A stretch of DNA of 55,566 bases from Oscillospiraceae bacterium (GTDB taxonomy: Bacteria; Bacillota; Clostridia; Oscillospirales; Oscillospiraceae). Of the stretch, positions 33,049-41,358 are shown piece by piece; position 1 is the stretch's first letter, and the number at the start of each line of letters is the position of its first letter. The stretch lies in assembly GCA_017458085.1 (NCBI GenBank), contig JAFTGE010000008.1, positions 1 through 55,566 of the forward strand, written 5' to 3'. A model generated the notes under the pieces. That model was not told the origin of the DNA, ran no database searches, and saw only the letters and a program-made list of their open reading frames with translations. Both the position numbers and the translations under genes were made by a program.

Positions 33049-34146
33049 TCAGCGCTGGACGCGGGCGCCCGCGCCGCCCATGATGGCCTCGACCTCGCTC
33101 TTGGTGGCCATGGTGGTGTCGCCGGGGGTGGTCATGGCCAGCGCGCCGTGGGCCGCGCCGTAATTGACGGCCAGCTCCGCGTCGCCGGTGGTCATCAGGC
33201 CGTAGATCAGGCCGGAGGCGAAGGAGTCGCCGCCGCCGACGCGGTCCATGATCTCCAGATTGTCATACTGCTTGGCCTTGTAGATCTCGCCGTCGGCCCA
33301 GCAGATGGCGCTCCAGTCGTTGACCGTGGCGGTCTTGACCTGGCGCAGGGTGGTGGCGACCGCCTTGAAGTTGGGATAGGTCTCGGCGGCCTTGTTGATC
33401 ATCTTCTTGTAGCCCTCGAGGTTCAGGGTCTTGAGGTTGGCGTCGTTGCCCTCGATCTCAAAGCCGAGGCAGGCGGTGAAGTCCTCCTCGTTGCCGATCA
33501 TGACGTCGACATACTGGGCGATCTCCTTGTTGACCTCCTGGGCCTTGGCCTGGCCGCCGATGGCGCTCCACATGGAGGGGCGGTAGTTGAGGTCATAGGA
33601 GACGACGGTGCCGTACTTCTTGGCGGCCTTGATGGCGGCGATGACGGTCTCGCAGCTCTGCTCGGACAGGGCGGCGTAGATACCGCCGGTGTGCAGCCAG
33701 CGCACGCCGAGCTTGCCGAAGATGTAGTCAAAGTCGAAGTCGTCGGGGGTGGCCTTGGAGATGGCGGTGTTGGCGCGGTCGGAGCAGCCCTTGGCGCCGC
33801 GGATGCCGAAGCCGCGCTCGGTGAAGTTCAGCCCGTTGCGGCAGACGCGGCCGATACCGTCGGTCTTCATCCACTTGATCAGGGAGGTGTCGACGCCGCC
33901 CTGCATGATGAAGTCCTCGACCAGGTGGCCGACCTCATTGTCGGCAAAGGCGGTGATGACGCCGGTCTTGAGGCCGAAGCACTTGCGCAGGCCGCGCACG
34001 ACGTTGTACTCGCCGCCGCCTTCCCACACGCGGAAGCTGCGGGCGGTGCGGATGCGGCCCTCACCGGGGTCGAGACGGAGCATGATTTCGCCGATGGATA
34101 CGGCGTCATAGGTGCATTCTTCTTTGGGTCTGAGATTGAGATCCAT
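33049..34146 (-). CDS. kdgK: 2-keto-3-deoxygluconate kinase (PfkB family)
   Basis: Phosphorylates KDG to KDPG. The 365-residue PfkB/ribokinase-fold protein has the first signature GGGEYNVVRGLRKCFG and the C-terminal anion-hole/catalytic motif DRVGGGDSFASGLIYGL. SYDLNYRPSMW is typical of KDG kinases. ATG 34146 follows TAGGAGGAAC. The eda gene is 17 bp upstream, which supports the substrate. It is slightly longer than the common 310-340 residues. Confidence 0.92.
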   Translation of the reverse strand: MDLNLRPKEECTYDAVSIGEIMLRLDPGEGRIRTARSFRVWEGGGEYNVVRGLRKCFGLKTGVITAFADNEVGHLVEDFIMQGGVDTSLIKWMKTDGIGRVCRNGLNFTERGFGIRGAKGCSDRANTAISKATPDDFDFDYIFGKLGVRWLHTGGIYAALSEQSCETVIAAIKAAKKYGTVVSYDLNYRPSMWSAIGGQAKAQEVNKEIAQYVDVMIGNEEDFTACLGFEIEGNDANLKTLNLEGYKKMINKAAETYPNFKAVATTLRQVKTATVNDWSAICWADGEIYKAKQYDNLEIMDRVGGGDSFASGLIYGLMTTGDAELAVNYGAAHGALAMTTPGDTTMATKSEVEAIMGGAGARVQR

Positions 34147-34163
34147 GATGTTCCTCCTAAAAA

Positions 34164-34799
34164 TTAACCGCGGATTTCCTTGACCAGGGCCACGGCCTCT
34201 TTGGTCATTTCTTCGATCTTGTCAAACTCCCCGGCCTTAATGAGGTCGCCCTTGACCATCCAGCTGCCGCCGCAGGCGATGACCGCCTTGCAGCCCAGAT
34301 ACTCGGGCAGGTTCTTGGCGTTGACGCCGCCGGTGGGCATGACCTTGAGGCCGACAAAGGGACCGGCCAGGGCCTTGATGGTGCTCACGCCGCCGAAGTT
34401 ACCGGCGGGGAAGAACTTGACGACCTTCAAGCCGCGCTTGACAGCCTGCGTAATCTCGGACGGGGTGACGCAGCCGGGGAAGACGGGAATGTCCTTCGAG
34501 AGGCAGTAGTCAACGACCTCGGGGTCAAAGCCGGGGGAGACGATGAACTTGGCGCCGGCGGCGACAGCCTTGTCGACCTGCTCGACGGACAAAACGGTGC
34601 CCGCGCCGACAAACATGTCGGGGTAAGCCTGGGCGATGCGGCGGATGGACTCCTCCGCGGCGGCGGTACGGAAGGTGACCTCCGCGCAGGGCAGGCCGCC
34701 GTTGATCAGGGCCTGGGCCAGGGGCAGCGCGTCGTCGGCGTTTTCAAGGACAACGACGGGGACAACGCCAAAGCCGGCGATTTTTTCCTGGATACTCAT
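34164..34799 (-). CDS. eda: KDPG/KHG aldolase
   Basis: Splits KDPG into pyruvate and glyceraldehyde-3-phosphate. The 211-residue class I aldolase shows Glu40 in CAEVTFRT, FIVSPGFDPEVVDYC, the Schiff-base lysine in VVKFFPAGNFGG, and MPTGGVNAKN. ATG 34799 follows AGGAGGAAATTC. First gene of the operon with kdgK and the dehydrogenase. Confidence 0.94.
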   Translation of the reverse strand: MSIQEKIAGFGVVPVVVLENADDALPLAQALINGGLPCAEVTFRTAAAEESIRRIAQAYPDMFVGAGTVLSVEQVDKAVAAGAKFIVSPGFDPEVVDYCLSKDIPVFPGCVTPSEITQAVKRGLKVVKFFPAGNFGGVSTIKALAGPFVGLKVMPTGGVNAKNLPEYLGCKAVIACGGSWMVKGDLIKAGEFDKIEEMTKEAVALVKEIRG

Positions 34800-34824
34800 G
34801 TGAATTTCCTCCTATGGTTCATTC

Positions 34825-34853
34825 TTGCGCTTTTTCCAAAGAGCAAGTATAAT
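34825..34853 (+). promoter_or_regulatory. Promoter of the gene at 34885, overlapping the divergent eda region
   Basis: TTGCGC (34825-34830), 17 bp, TATAAT (34848-34853). The opposite strand carries TATACT over the same -10 region, which could serve eda but lacks a good -35 box. Confidence 0.72.
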
Positions 34854-34884
34854 AGTAGACAAATTTGATGTTCGAGGTGTACCG

Positions 34885-35577
34885 ATGCCGGGGAGAGAGA
34901 GAAATCAAGCGCTGATGCGTGCTGTGGAAGCCTGCTTCCAGGACCCTGAGATCCGGGAGCGTGACTATTACGCCGACTTTCGCCGGGCGTGGAACGGGAT
35001 ATTCGACCGGGCGCTAGCCGCGGAAGAGCCGTACTTTGACGTTTCCTCCCCCGCCTGCTTCCCGGTGCACTGTGAGCTGGAAGGGGTCGACATCGACTTT
35101 CACATCGACCAGCTCAAGATCGCCGAGTGGTACGAGAAGGAGCTGAAAAGCTGGAAGAAGGTCGTCTTTTCCGGCAAGCGGCTCAAGCGCGAGCGCGGCA
35201 CGGGCCGTCTGCTGTTTCATGATGTGGAATGCGCCTACGACCCGGCGGCGGCGGAGAGCGCCCTTGACGAGGGCATCCGCAACATTGTGGCCTGCGCCGT
35301 GCCGGGGATCCCGGTGACCATGCGCATTGTATACGGCAACAAGTGGGTCGATTCCCGCTTTAATCCACTGCTGCGCAGCCGGCTGGACGTTTTCCTGATC
35401 GGCACGGATTATGTGCCCGCCTTCCTCGGCGACGCGATGGAGGTCGCGGTATACCTGTTTTTGATGGACACCTGCATCATCAAAACCAATCTCGGCAAGG
35501 TTCCCGACAAGGACATCCGGGGCCTGCTGCACGGCTTGCGGCCGTCCCCGATGCTGCGCATCAAGGGTCTGGCGTAG
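34885..35577 (+). CDS. Conserved-looking protein of unknown function
   Basis: The 230-residue product starts at ATG 34885 behind CGAGGTGT; the longer frame back to 34825 is excluded by the promoter. It is soluble, mixed alpha/beta, rich in charged residues, with EKELKSWKKVVFSGKRLKRERG in the middle and LRPSPMLRIKGLA at the end. I recognise no family or motif. It is inserted on the opposite strand between the two uronate operons, so a role in that pathway is possible but unsupported. Confidence 0.65.
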   Translation: MPGRERNQALMRAVEACFQDPEIRERDYYADFRRAWNGIFDRALAAEEPYFDVSSPACFPVHCELEGVDIDFHIDQLKIAEWYEKELKSWKKVVFSGKRLKRERGTGRLLFHDVECAYDPAAAESALDEGIRNIVACAVPGIPVTMRIVYGNKWVDSRFNPLLRSRLDVFLIGTDYVPAFLGDAMEVAVYLFLMDTCIIKTNLGKVPDKDIRGLLHGLRPSPMLRIKGLA

Positions 35578-35598
35578 GCGCTTTTGGACACACGCTCA

Positions 35599-35628
35599 GG
35601 ACACACGCTTTTCAGCGTGTGTCCTTTT
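35599..35628. terminator. Convergent terminator between gene 34885 and kduI
   Basis: GGACACACGC-TTTTCA-GCGTGTGTCC followed by TTTTGC. A direct copy of GGACACACGC also occurs 14 bp before the stem. Confidence 0.82.
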
Positions 35629-35631
35629 GCT

Positions 35632-36474
35632 TTACTTGAGTTCGGTTGGGACGTAATTGTCCATGTCGTCAAAGGCCTGGTTTTCGCCGCCCATGGCCCA
35701 GATGAAGGTGTAGTTTGAGGTGCCCGCCCCGCAGTGGATCGACCAGGAGGGGGAGATGACGGCCTCATAATTCTTCATGACGATGTTGCGGGTCTCGTTC
35801 GGCTGGCCCATGAAGTGCATGACGATGCCATCGTCGGGCAGATTGAAGTAAGTATAGACCTCCATGCGGCGCTCGTGCGTGTGGCAGGGCATGGAATTCC
35901 AGACGCTGCCCGGCTCCAGCTGGGTCAGGCCCATGGACAGCTGGCAGGTCTCCAGCACGTCGGGGTGGATGAACTGGTTGATGACGCGCTTGTTGGAATT
36001 CTCCATGCTGCCGAGAGGCCGCTTGTTGGCCTGCGCAAAGGAGATGAAGGTGGTCTTGCAATCCTTGTGCGCGGGGGCGGAGACGGCATAGAAGCGGGCG
36101 GGTTCAGCCGCGTCGACGCTTGAGAAGAACACCTCACGGGTGCTGCGGGAGATGTAGAGGCAATCCTCAAACCCCAGGTCGTAGCGGACGCCGTCGCACT
36201 CGATGACGCCTTTGCCGCCCAGATTGAACACGCCGATCTCCCGGCGCTCCAGGAAGAAGCCGGTGCCGAAGTTTTTCCAGACGTCGATGCCGTCGTCAAT
36301 GGAAAGCCGCTTTGTGACGGGCATGACGCCCAGCACGACCATGCGGTCCACATGGGAATAGACGGCCTGCACCGTGTCGGGCTGGTAGAGGTTTTCGATC
36401 AAAAACTCCCTGCGCAGCTGATCTGTGGTGTAGCGCTTAACGTCGTTGGGGCTTGCGGAATAACGAATGTCCAT
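35632..36474 (-). CDS. kduI: 5-keto-4-deoxyuronate isomerase
   Basis: Converts 5-keto-4-deoxyuronate (from unsaturated uronates of pectin, alginate-like or glycosaminoglycan breakdown) to 2,5-diketo-3-deoxygluconate. The 280-residue cupin begins MDIRYSASPNDVKRYTTDQLRREF, as KduI does, and has the zinc site SMPCHTHERRMEVYTYF and the later His in SPSWSIHCGAGT. It is last in the TRAP operon, 2 bp after the VOC gene. Confidence 0.96.
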   Translation of the reverse strand: MDIRYSASPNDVKRYTTDQLRREFLIENLYQPDTVQAVYSHVDRMVVLGVMPVTKRLSIDDGIDVWKNFGTGFFLERREIGVFNLGGKGVIECDGVRYDLGFEDCLYISRSTREVFFSSVDAAEPARFYAVSAPAHKDCKTTFISFAQANKRPLGSMENSNKRVINQFIHPDVLETCQLSMGLTQLEPGSVWNSMPCHTHERRMEVYTYFNLPDDGIVMHFMGQPNETRNIVMKNYEAVISPSWSIHCGAGTSNYTFIWAMGGENQAFDDMDNYVPTELK

Positions 36475-36476
36475 GC

Positions 36477-36836
36477 TTATCCTTTCCGCGTCAGGTGGAA
36501 CGCAAAGCCGGCAATGTCGTCGCGGGTGTAGATGAGCTTCAGCTTGCCTTCGTCGTCGTAGGACGCGGTGTCCTCCGCGAAGACGATGCCCTTGCTCTCA
36601 AGGTAGGCTCTGGCACCGGGCACGTCGGTGGTGGAAATGGCAATGTGACCCAGACGGCCGCGGAAGGGCTTCTTCATGACCTCAAACTGCTCGTTGACAA
36701 AGACGGAGCCGTCGGTCTCACGCTGGGGAAAGCCGAACAGATCGGCCAGCAGCTGGGCAGTGGCAAGGCCCTCGGCGGCATCGGCGGAGTTGATGCCGAT
36801 GTGGGCAAGGCTGAAATTGAATTCTTTGGGGTCCAT
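36477..36836 (-). CDS. VOC-superfamily (glyoxalase-like) protein
   Basis: A 119-residue protein with one beta-alpha-beta-beta-beta pair typical of the VOC fold (AHIGINSADAAEGLATAQLLADLFGF; GRLGHIAISTTDVPGARAYLESKGI). It lies between dctM and kduI with gaps of 15 and 2 bp, so it is clearly co-transcribed. It could act on a keto-sugar acid or on methylglyoxal-like by-products. No reaction can be assigned. Confidence 0.8.
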   Translation of the reverse strand: MDPKEFNFSLAHIGINSADAAEGLATAQLLADLFGFPQRETDGSVFVNEQFEVMKKPFRGRLGHIAISTTDVPGARAYLESKGIVFAEDTASYDDEGKLKLIYTRDDIAGFAFHLTRKG

Positions 36837-36851
36837 ATGGTTTTCCTCCTA

Positions 36852-38159
36852 TCAGGCGGCCAGACCCAGGGCTCTGGGAATGGTCATGGAAATGGCGGGA
36901 ACGTAGGTGACCAGCAGCAGGGTGACGGCGATGACGGCGAAGAAGGGCAGCAGCATACGGATGATCTGCTCGATCTTGACGCCGTTGACGCGGCAGCCGG
37001 CAAACAGGATGGCGCCGACCGGGGGCGTCAGCGTGCCGACGCAGAGGTTCATGACCATCATCAGGCCGAAGTGAACCGGGCTCATGCCCCAGGTCTGCAC
37101 GATGGGCAGGAAGATGGGCGTGAAGATCAGCACCGCGGGGGTCGGGTCCATGAAGCAGCCGACGACCAGCAGGATCAGGTTCATGATCAGCAGGATGACA
37201 TACTTGTTGGTGGTCAGGCCCAGGATCGCGTTGGCGACCAGCTGGGGGATGTGGGTGTAGGACATGACGTAGCCCATGATGCCGGAGACGCAGACCAGGT
37301 ACTCGATAACGGCGGTGGTCTTGACGGAGCTGAAGATGATGCCGGGCAGATCCTTGACGCGGACATTGCGGTAAATGAAGCTCAGGATCAGGGCGTAGGC
37401 CACGGCGATGGCGGAGCCCTCGGTCGCGGTGAAGATGCCGCCGAGGATACCGCCGATGACCACGACGATCATCAGCAGGCTGGGAATGCCGTCCCACAGG
37501 GTTTTCATGACGTGCTTGAAGCTGTAGCTCTCGGTGGAGACGTAGCCGCGGCGCTTGGCCATGACGCCGGCCACGATCATGCAGGCCAGACCCCAGAGGA
37601 TACCGGGGAGGTAGCCGGCCATGAACAGGGCGGCGACGGAGACAGAACCGGCGACGGTGGAGTAGACGATCATGATGTTGCTGGGCGGGATCATCATACC
37701 GGTCGGGCCGGAGGCGATGTTGCAGACGGCTATGTACTCATCGGAGTAGCCCGCTTCCTTCTCCATGGGGCCGAGGATGCCGCCCATGGCGACGGCCGCG
37801 GCCACGCCGGAGCCGGACATGGCGCCGAAGAGCATGTTGGCCACGATGTTGGTCTGGGCCAGGGAGCCGGGCAACCGGTGGGCCACCAGCTGCGCGCAGC
37901 CGACCAGACGCCGCGCGATGCCGCCGGAGTTCATCAGGTTACCGGCCAGCACGAAAAACGGAATGGCCAGCAGGGAGAAGGAGTTAACGCTCTGGAACAT
38001 TTTCTGCGCGGAGACCATCAGCGCGCCGGTGTTGGGCATGATGATGTAGACCGCGGCGGCCGAGCCGATGCCGATCGACAGGCCGATGGGGAAGCCGAAT
38101 GCGAGAGTGACAAAGATCAAAACGATCATGACCAGGCCGGCCAATGCAGTTGTTGTCAT
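36852..38159 (-). CDS. dctM: TRAP transporter large permease subunit
   Basis: The 435-residue subunit with about 12 helices of a tripartite ATP-independent periplasmic-type transporter. It shows AIPFFVLAGNLMNSGGIARRLV, GAMSGSGVAAAVAMGGILGPMEKEAGY and PPSNIMIVYS, typical DctM blocks. With DctQ and the DctP lipoprotein it takes up an organic acid using a sodium gradient. The kduI partner suggests an unsaturated or ordinary uronate. Confidence 0.95.
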   Translation of the reverse strand: MTTTALAGLVMIVLIFVTLAFGFPIGLSIGIGSAAAVYIIMPNTGALMVSAQKMFQSVNSFSLLAIPFFVLAGNLMNSGGIARRLVGCAQLVAHRLPGSLAQTNIVANMLFGAMSGSGVAAAVAMGGILGPMEKEAGYSDEYIAVCNIASGPTGMMIPPSNIMIVYSTVAGSVSVAALFMAGYLPGILWGLACMIVAGVMAKRRGYVSTESYSFKHVMKTLWDGIPSLLMIVVVIGGILGGIFTATEGSAIAVAYALILSFIYRNVRVKDLPGIIFSSVKTTAVIEYLVCVSGIMGYVMSYTHIPQLVANAILGLTTNKYVILLIMNLILLVVGCFMDPTPAVLIFTPIFLPIVQTWGMSPVHFGLMMVMNLCVGTLTPPVGAILFAGCRVNGVKIEQIIRMLLPFFAVIAVTLLLVTYVPAISMTIPRALGLAA

Positions 38160-38175
38160 ATCTGTTACCCTCCTA

Positions 38176-38697
38176 TCATGCGGTTCCGGACAGCTCGTCG
38201 CCGTAATCGCGCTTATGCTGCTTGAAATTAAAAACAGAGCGCACGCTGTTATACACCGCGTAGAACAGCGTCACCACGCCGGTGATGGGCAGAGAGCAGT
38301 AGAGGATCGACTTGGAGATGCTCAGCTGGGGGTCGATTTGCGGCGCGCTCTTGATGGTGTAGAGATAGCCGCCCCAAACACAGACAACCAGGATAAACGC
38401 AAAGAGCAGCACATTGGTGCAGATCTCCACGATCATGTTCATTCTGGGCGGGAACTTATCCTTTAAAATATCAATCGTCAGATGCTCACGGCTGCCATAG
38501 ACGTAAGCGCTGCCGAACATAATCATCCAAACGAAAAGGTACTGCGAGAGAACCTCGGAGTAAGCGCTGGGGGCGTTGAACACATAACGGGTCACGACCT
38601 GGTAGACGACCAGGACGGTCATGATCCCGAGGATCAGGGTGCTGATGATCTCAAAGATCTTATCAATCACATATTTAATCTTATCTAAGACTTTCAC
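38176..38697 (-). CDS. dctQ: TRAP transporter small permease subunit
   Basis: A 173-residue four-helix membrane protein with the DctQ pattern VLVVYQVVTRYVFNAPSAYSEVLSQYLFVWMIMFGSAYVYGSREHLTIDIL. It bridges DctP and DctM. The gene lies 16 bp before dctM and 111 bp after dctP. Confidence 0.93.
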   Translation of the reverse strand: MKVLDKIKYVIDKIFEIISTLILGIMTVLVVYQVVTRYVFNAPSAYSEVLSQYLFVWMIMFGSAYVYGSREHLTIDILKDKFPPRMNMIVEICTNVLLFAFILVVCVWGGYLYTIKSAPQIDPQLSISKSILYCSLPITGVVTLFYAVYNSVRSVFNFKQHKRDYGDELSGTA

Positions 38698-38759
38698 GGA
38701 GCAGCCTCCTTAGGCAAATTGCTTCTCTTCTCAGAATATCGGGTGCCGTGCCATAAAGA

Positions 38760-38785
38760 AGGCCCACAGCGTGCTGTGGGCCTTA
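38760..38785 (-). terminator. Hairpin between dctP and dctQ
   Basis: AAGGCCCACAGC and GCTGTGGGCCTT form a 12-bp stem, followed by CTTTAT on the minus strand. It is probably a leaky terminator that gives more binding protein than permease mRNA. Confidence 0.7.
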
Positions 38786-38808
38786 TGGTCAGAAATACGG
38801 TATTGGAA

Positions 38809-39876
38809 TTAGCGGCAGGAGAGGATGATGTCGTAGACGGACTGGGTCATCTCGTTGCGGCCGGCAACGTCCTGAATGAGGTCGGCGCAGGCGGCCTGGA
38901 AAGCGGGCACGTCAGCCTCGGAGATGGTCACGCCGTGCTCAACAGCCTGAGCCTCGTAGTCGGCGCGCAGCTCAGCGCAGAGGTTGAACATGTAGCCGAT
39001 GGACTCGTCGCAGATCTGCTGGAAGGCAGCCTGGTCCTCAGCGGACATCTTGGCGAACACGTCGTTGGCAATGCACAGCTCATCGGGGATCATCAGGTGG
39101 CCGGTCAGGTTGTAGTAGGGAGCAACCTCGTACTGAACCAGGTCGACGTAGGTGATGATGTTGTTCTCAGCGCCGTCGAGAGTACCGGTCTGGATGGCGG
39201 AGTACACATCGCCCTGGGCCATGGCAATACCGTCGGTGCCGCCGGTCATGGCGCCCATCATCTTGATGCAGGTGTCGGAGCCCATAACACGGATCTTCAG
39301 GCCCTTGGCCTGCTCAGGGGTGGTGATGGGGCCGGTCTTCTCGCTGGTGTAGAGGTTACGGGCGCCCAGGGAGTAGTTGGACAGGACCTTGAAGCCCTGC
39401 GCCTCGGTCTCGGCATAGAGATCGTTCAGCTTGCCGGACTCGAAGACCTTCTGCTGGTGCTCGATGCTGTCGTAGACATAGGGGGTGCCGAGGATGGCGA
39501 AGTCGGAAACGTAGGTCTCAACGATGGAGTTGGCAACCAGGGCCATGTCCAGGGTGCCCATGACGACCTGCTCGAGGGTCTGAGCCTGGTCGCCCAGCTG
39601 CGCGTCGGGATAAACCTCGAGGGCGTAGCGGCCTTCGGTGGCCTCATACAGCTTGTCGCTGATCCAGTACAGAGTCTGGGCCTCGGGGTTGGTGGCAGTC
39701 TGGTTGAAGGCCACCTTGAAAACGGTGGTGTCCGCGGAAGCGGGGGCGGCGGGGGCAGCAGCGGCGGGAGCGGCAGTGGCGGCGGGAGCGGCGGCGTTGT
39801 TGGAGCCGCAGGCGCTCAGCGCGAAGACCATAGCCACAGCAAGGAACAGTGCAATGATCGTTTTCGTGGTTTTCAT
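38809..39876 (-). CDS. dctP: TRAP transporter substrate-binding lipoprotein
   Basis: The 355-residue extracellular binding protein. ATG 39876 follows TAGGAGG; the frame extends further upstream without a site. It has a lipoprotein signal (FALSAC, Cys about 22), a low-complexity Ala/Pro linker (APAATAAPAAAAPAAPAS), and the DctP fold with YPDAQLGDQAQTLEQVVMGTLDMAL and the Arg-containing ligand motif LKIRVMGSDTCIKMMGAM. The substrate is likely a hexuronate or its degradation product. First gene of the operon with kduI. Confidence 0.95.
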   Translation of the reverse strand: MKTTKTIIALFLAVAMVFALSACGSNNAAAPAATAAPAAAAPAAPASADTTVFKVAFNQTATNPEAQTLYWISDKLYEATEGRYALEVYPDAQLGDQAQTLEQVVMGTLDMALVANSIVETYVSDFAILGTPYVYDSIEHQQKVFESGKLNDLYAETEAQGFKVLSNYSLGARNLYTSEKTGPITTPEQAKGLKIRVMGSDTCIKMMGAMTGGTDGIAMAQGDVYSAIQTGTLDGAENNIITYVDLVQYEVAPYYNLTGHLMIPDELCIANDVFAKMSAEDQAAFQQICDESIGYMFNLCAELRADYEAQAVEHGVTISEADVPAFQAACADLIQDVAGRNEMTQSVYDIILSCR

Positions 39877-39933
39877 TCTGAAACCTCCTAAAAAATTTAT
39901 GTCAAGCTTTTCGCCGGACAGTACAAATAAGGC

Positions 39934-39955
39934 GTTTCCGAAGGGGTTCGGAAAC
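39934..39955. repeat. Inverted repeat in the dctP leader
   Basis: GTTTCCGAA and TTCGGAAAC flank GGGG about 60 bp before the dctP start. The half-sites resemble those of the LacI operator at 40029-40051, so it may be an auxiliary operator or an RNA hairpin. Confidence 0.55.
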
Positions 39956-40028
39956 AGACGGCAGGTTTTTTGTGCACCCTGCGCAGATGCCGCAAGCGGA
40001 AACAGGCGAATCAAACAACTTGCGGGGC

Positions 40029-40051
40029 AACGGTTTCGGAAACCGGTAAAC
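40029..40051. promoter_or_regulatory. Probable LacI-family operator before the TRAP/kduI operon
   Basis: ACGGTTTCGGAAACCGGTAA (40030-40049, followed by AC) contains the dyad CGGTTTCGGAAACCG. It matches 18 of 22 positions with the element beside the lacI promoter at 41190-41211. No clear -35/-10 pair for dctP was identified between 39877 and 40088. Confidence 0.72.
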
Positions 40052-40088
40052 GGAACCGACGCAAATGAACGCCCACCAAGCGCCGCGC

Positions 40089-41126
40089 TCAGCCGACCGG
40101 TTCGCTCAGCGTAGAGCCGCGCAGGATCACGTGGGAGGGGATGACGATATGCTGTACCTCGTCACCGAGTGAGGGATCGTCGTTGATGCGGCCGATCAAC
40201 AGGCGGGCGGCGGCCTCGCCCTTTTCCTCCGTGCCAAGCTGGACGGTGGTGATGCCGGGGCGGGTCAGCTGCAGCCAAGCCCAGTCGTCAAAGGTGCAGA
40301 AGCCGAAGTCATAGCCAACGGTGATATTCAGCGTGGACAGTGCCATCAGCGCGTGCAGAGCGGTGACGCCGTTGGCGCTGAGCAGCGCCAGGCGGCGGCC
40401 GGGGTACTTCTCGACAAATCGGGCGATGGCGCCGGCGCAGTCCTCCGGCCGGGCAGTATCGAGCTCGATGCACTCCGGCTCCAGCTCACGCTCCGTTACG
40501 GCGGCGGCATAACCGCGGCGGCGGTCGACGCGGGGGCTGATGCCGCGCGGCTCCTCGGAAATAAAGGCGACGCGCTCATAGCCCATGCCGAGCAGAAGCT
40601 GCGTGGTGTTATGGGCGGTGTCGAAGTTCGGAGAGGAGACGTCGTCCAGCTCACGCGAAGCGGTGAGACGGTCGACCAGAACGACAGGCAGCCGGGTTTT
40701 CAGTTCCTCCAGCAGCGCGTCGTTGCCGCCGGTAGTGTTGACAATCAGTCCGTCCACCCGGTTATCCAGAAAGTCCTGAATGGCGCGGCGTTCGCGCGCC
40801 GGGTCCTCCCGGCTGTCGGAAAACAGCACCTGATAGCCCGCCTGCTCACAGGCGCTGACGATGCCCTTGAGCATGATGGCGGAGAAGATGCTGCTGACGT
40901 CGGCGATGACGCAGCCGATGAGCATGGCCTTCTGCGCCTTGAGCCGCTGGGCGGAGCGGTTGGGGTGATAATCCAGGCCCGCGATCACAGCGCCGATGCG
41001 CTCCTTTGTGGCAGCGGACATGTTATCGTATTTCCCGTTAAGGTAGCGCGAGATCGTCGTCTTGGATACGCCGCAGAGCTCGGCAACTTTGTTGATTGTC
41101 AGTTTTTCGTCCTGCGAATGATCCAC
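40089..41126 (-). CDS. LacI-family transcriptional regulator (KdgR-like)
   Basis: A sugar-responsive repressor. The start is likely GTG 41126, spaced 5 bp from GGAGG; longer frames begin inside the promoter. The 345-residue product has the LacI helix-turn-helix (LTINKVAELCGVSKTTISRYLNGKYDNMSAATKERI) and a periplasmic-binding-protein-like core (IGCVIADVSSIFSAIMLKGIVSACEQAGY, GLIVNTTGGND, GFCTFDDWAW). It adjoins the TRAP/kduI operon, and both have the same operator, so it most likely represses itself and uronate uptake. Confidence 0.92.
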   Translation of the reverse strand: MDHSQDEKLTINKVAELCGVSKTTISRYLNGKYDNMSAATKERIGAVIAGLDYHPNRSAQRLKAQKAMLIGCVIADVSSIFSAIMLKGIVSACEQAGYQVLFSDSREDPARERRAIQDFLDNRVDGLIVNTTGGNDALLEELKTRLPVVLVDRLTASRELDDVSSPNFDTAHNTTQLLLGMGYERVAFISEEPRGISPRVDRRRGYAAAVTERELEPECIELDTARPEDCAGAIARFVEKYPGRRLALLSANGVTALHALMALSTLNITVGYDFGFCTFDDWAWLQLTRPGITTVQLGTEEKGEAAARLLIGRINDDPSLGDEVQHIVIPSHVILRGSTLSEPVG

Positions 41127-41160
41127 GGCGGCCTCCATATGGACGTTTCGTCCGAAAAGC

Positions 41161-41211
41161 ATGTTAGCATATCGGCACATCTTTGTCAACCGGTTTCCTA
41201 AATCGGTAAAC
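41161..41211 (-). promoter_or_regulatory. lacI promoter with adjacent operator
   Basis: Minus-strand TTGACA (41184-41189), 17 bp, TAACAT (41161-41166). The element CCGGTTTCCTAAATCGGTAA (41190-41209, followed by AC) abuts and slightly precedes the -35 box. It shares half-sites with the element at 40029-40051. Confidence 0.8.
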
Positions 41212-41293
41212 ATTTTTTACGCTTTTTTTATACTGGCTTGCATACCGGGTTCCTGTTTTCACCACGGCGAATCCGGTTTAACGGGGAAAACAG

Positions 41294-41323
41294 ATTGCGA
41301 GGGTCGCAAGCGACCCTCGCAAT
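41294..41323 (-). terminator. Hairpin after thrC
   Basis: ATTGCGAGGGTCGC and GCGACCCTCGCAAT form a 14-bp palindrome, followed by CTGTTTTCC on the minus strand. Probable thrC terminator. Confidence 0.7.
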
Positions 41324-41358
41324 GGGAGATCCGGGCGTTTTGAGACGGCCCTCTCCGT

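Noticed and set aside
30869-33163. A 764-residue plus-strand frame across the AEC and dehydrogenase genes
   Set aside because: Low-complexity antisense composition; crosses two well supported minus-strand genes and their terminator.
36453-38225. A 590-residue plus-strand frame opposite dctM
   Set aside because: Antisense shadow, rich in His, Asp and Gly, with no start signal.
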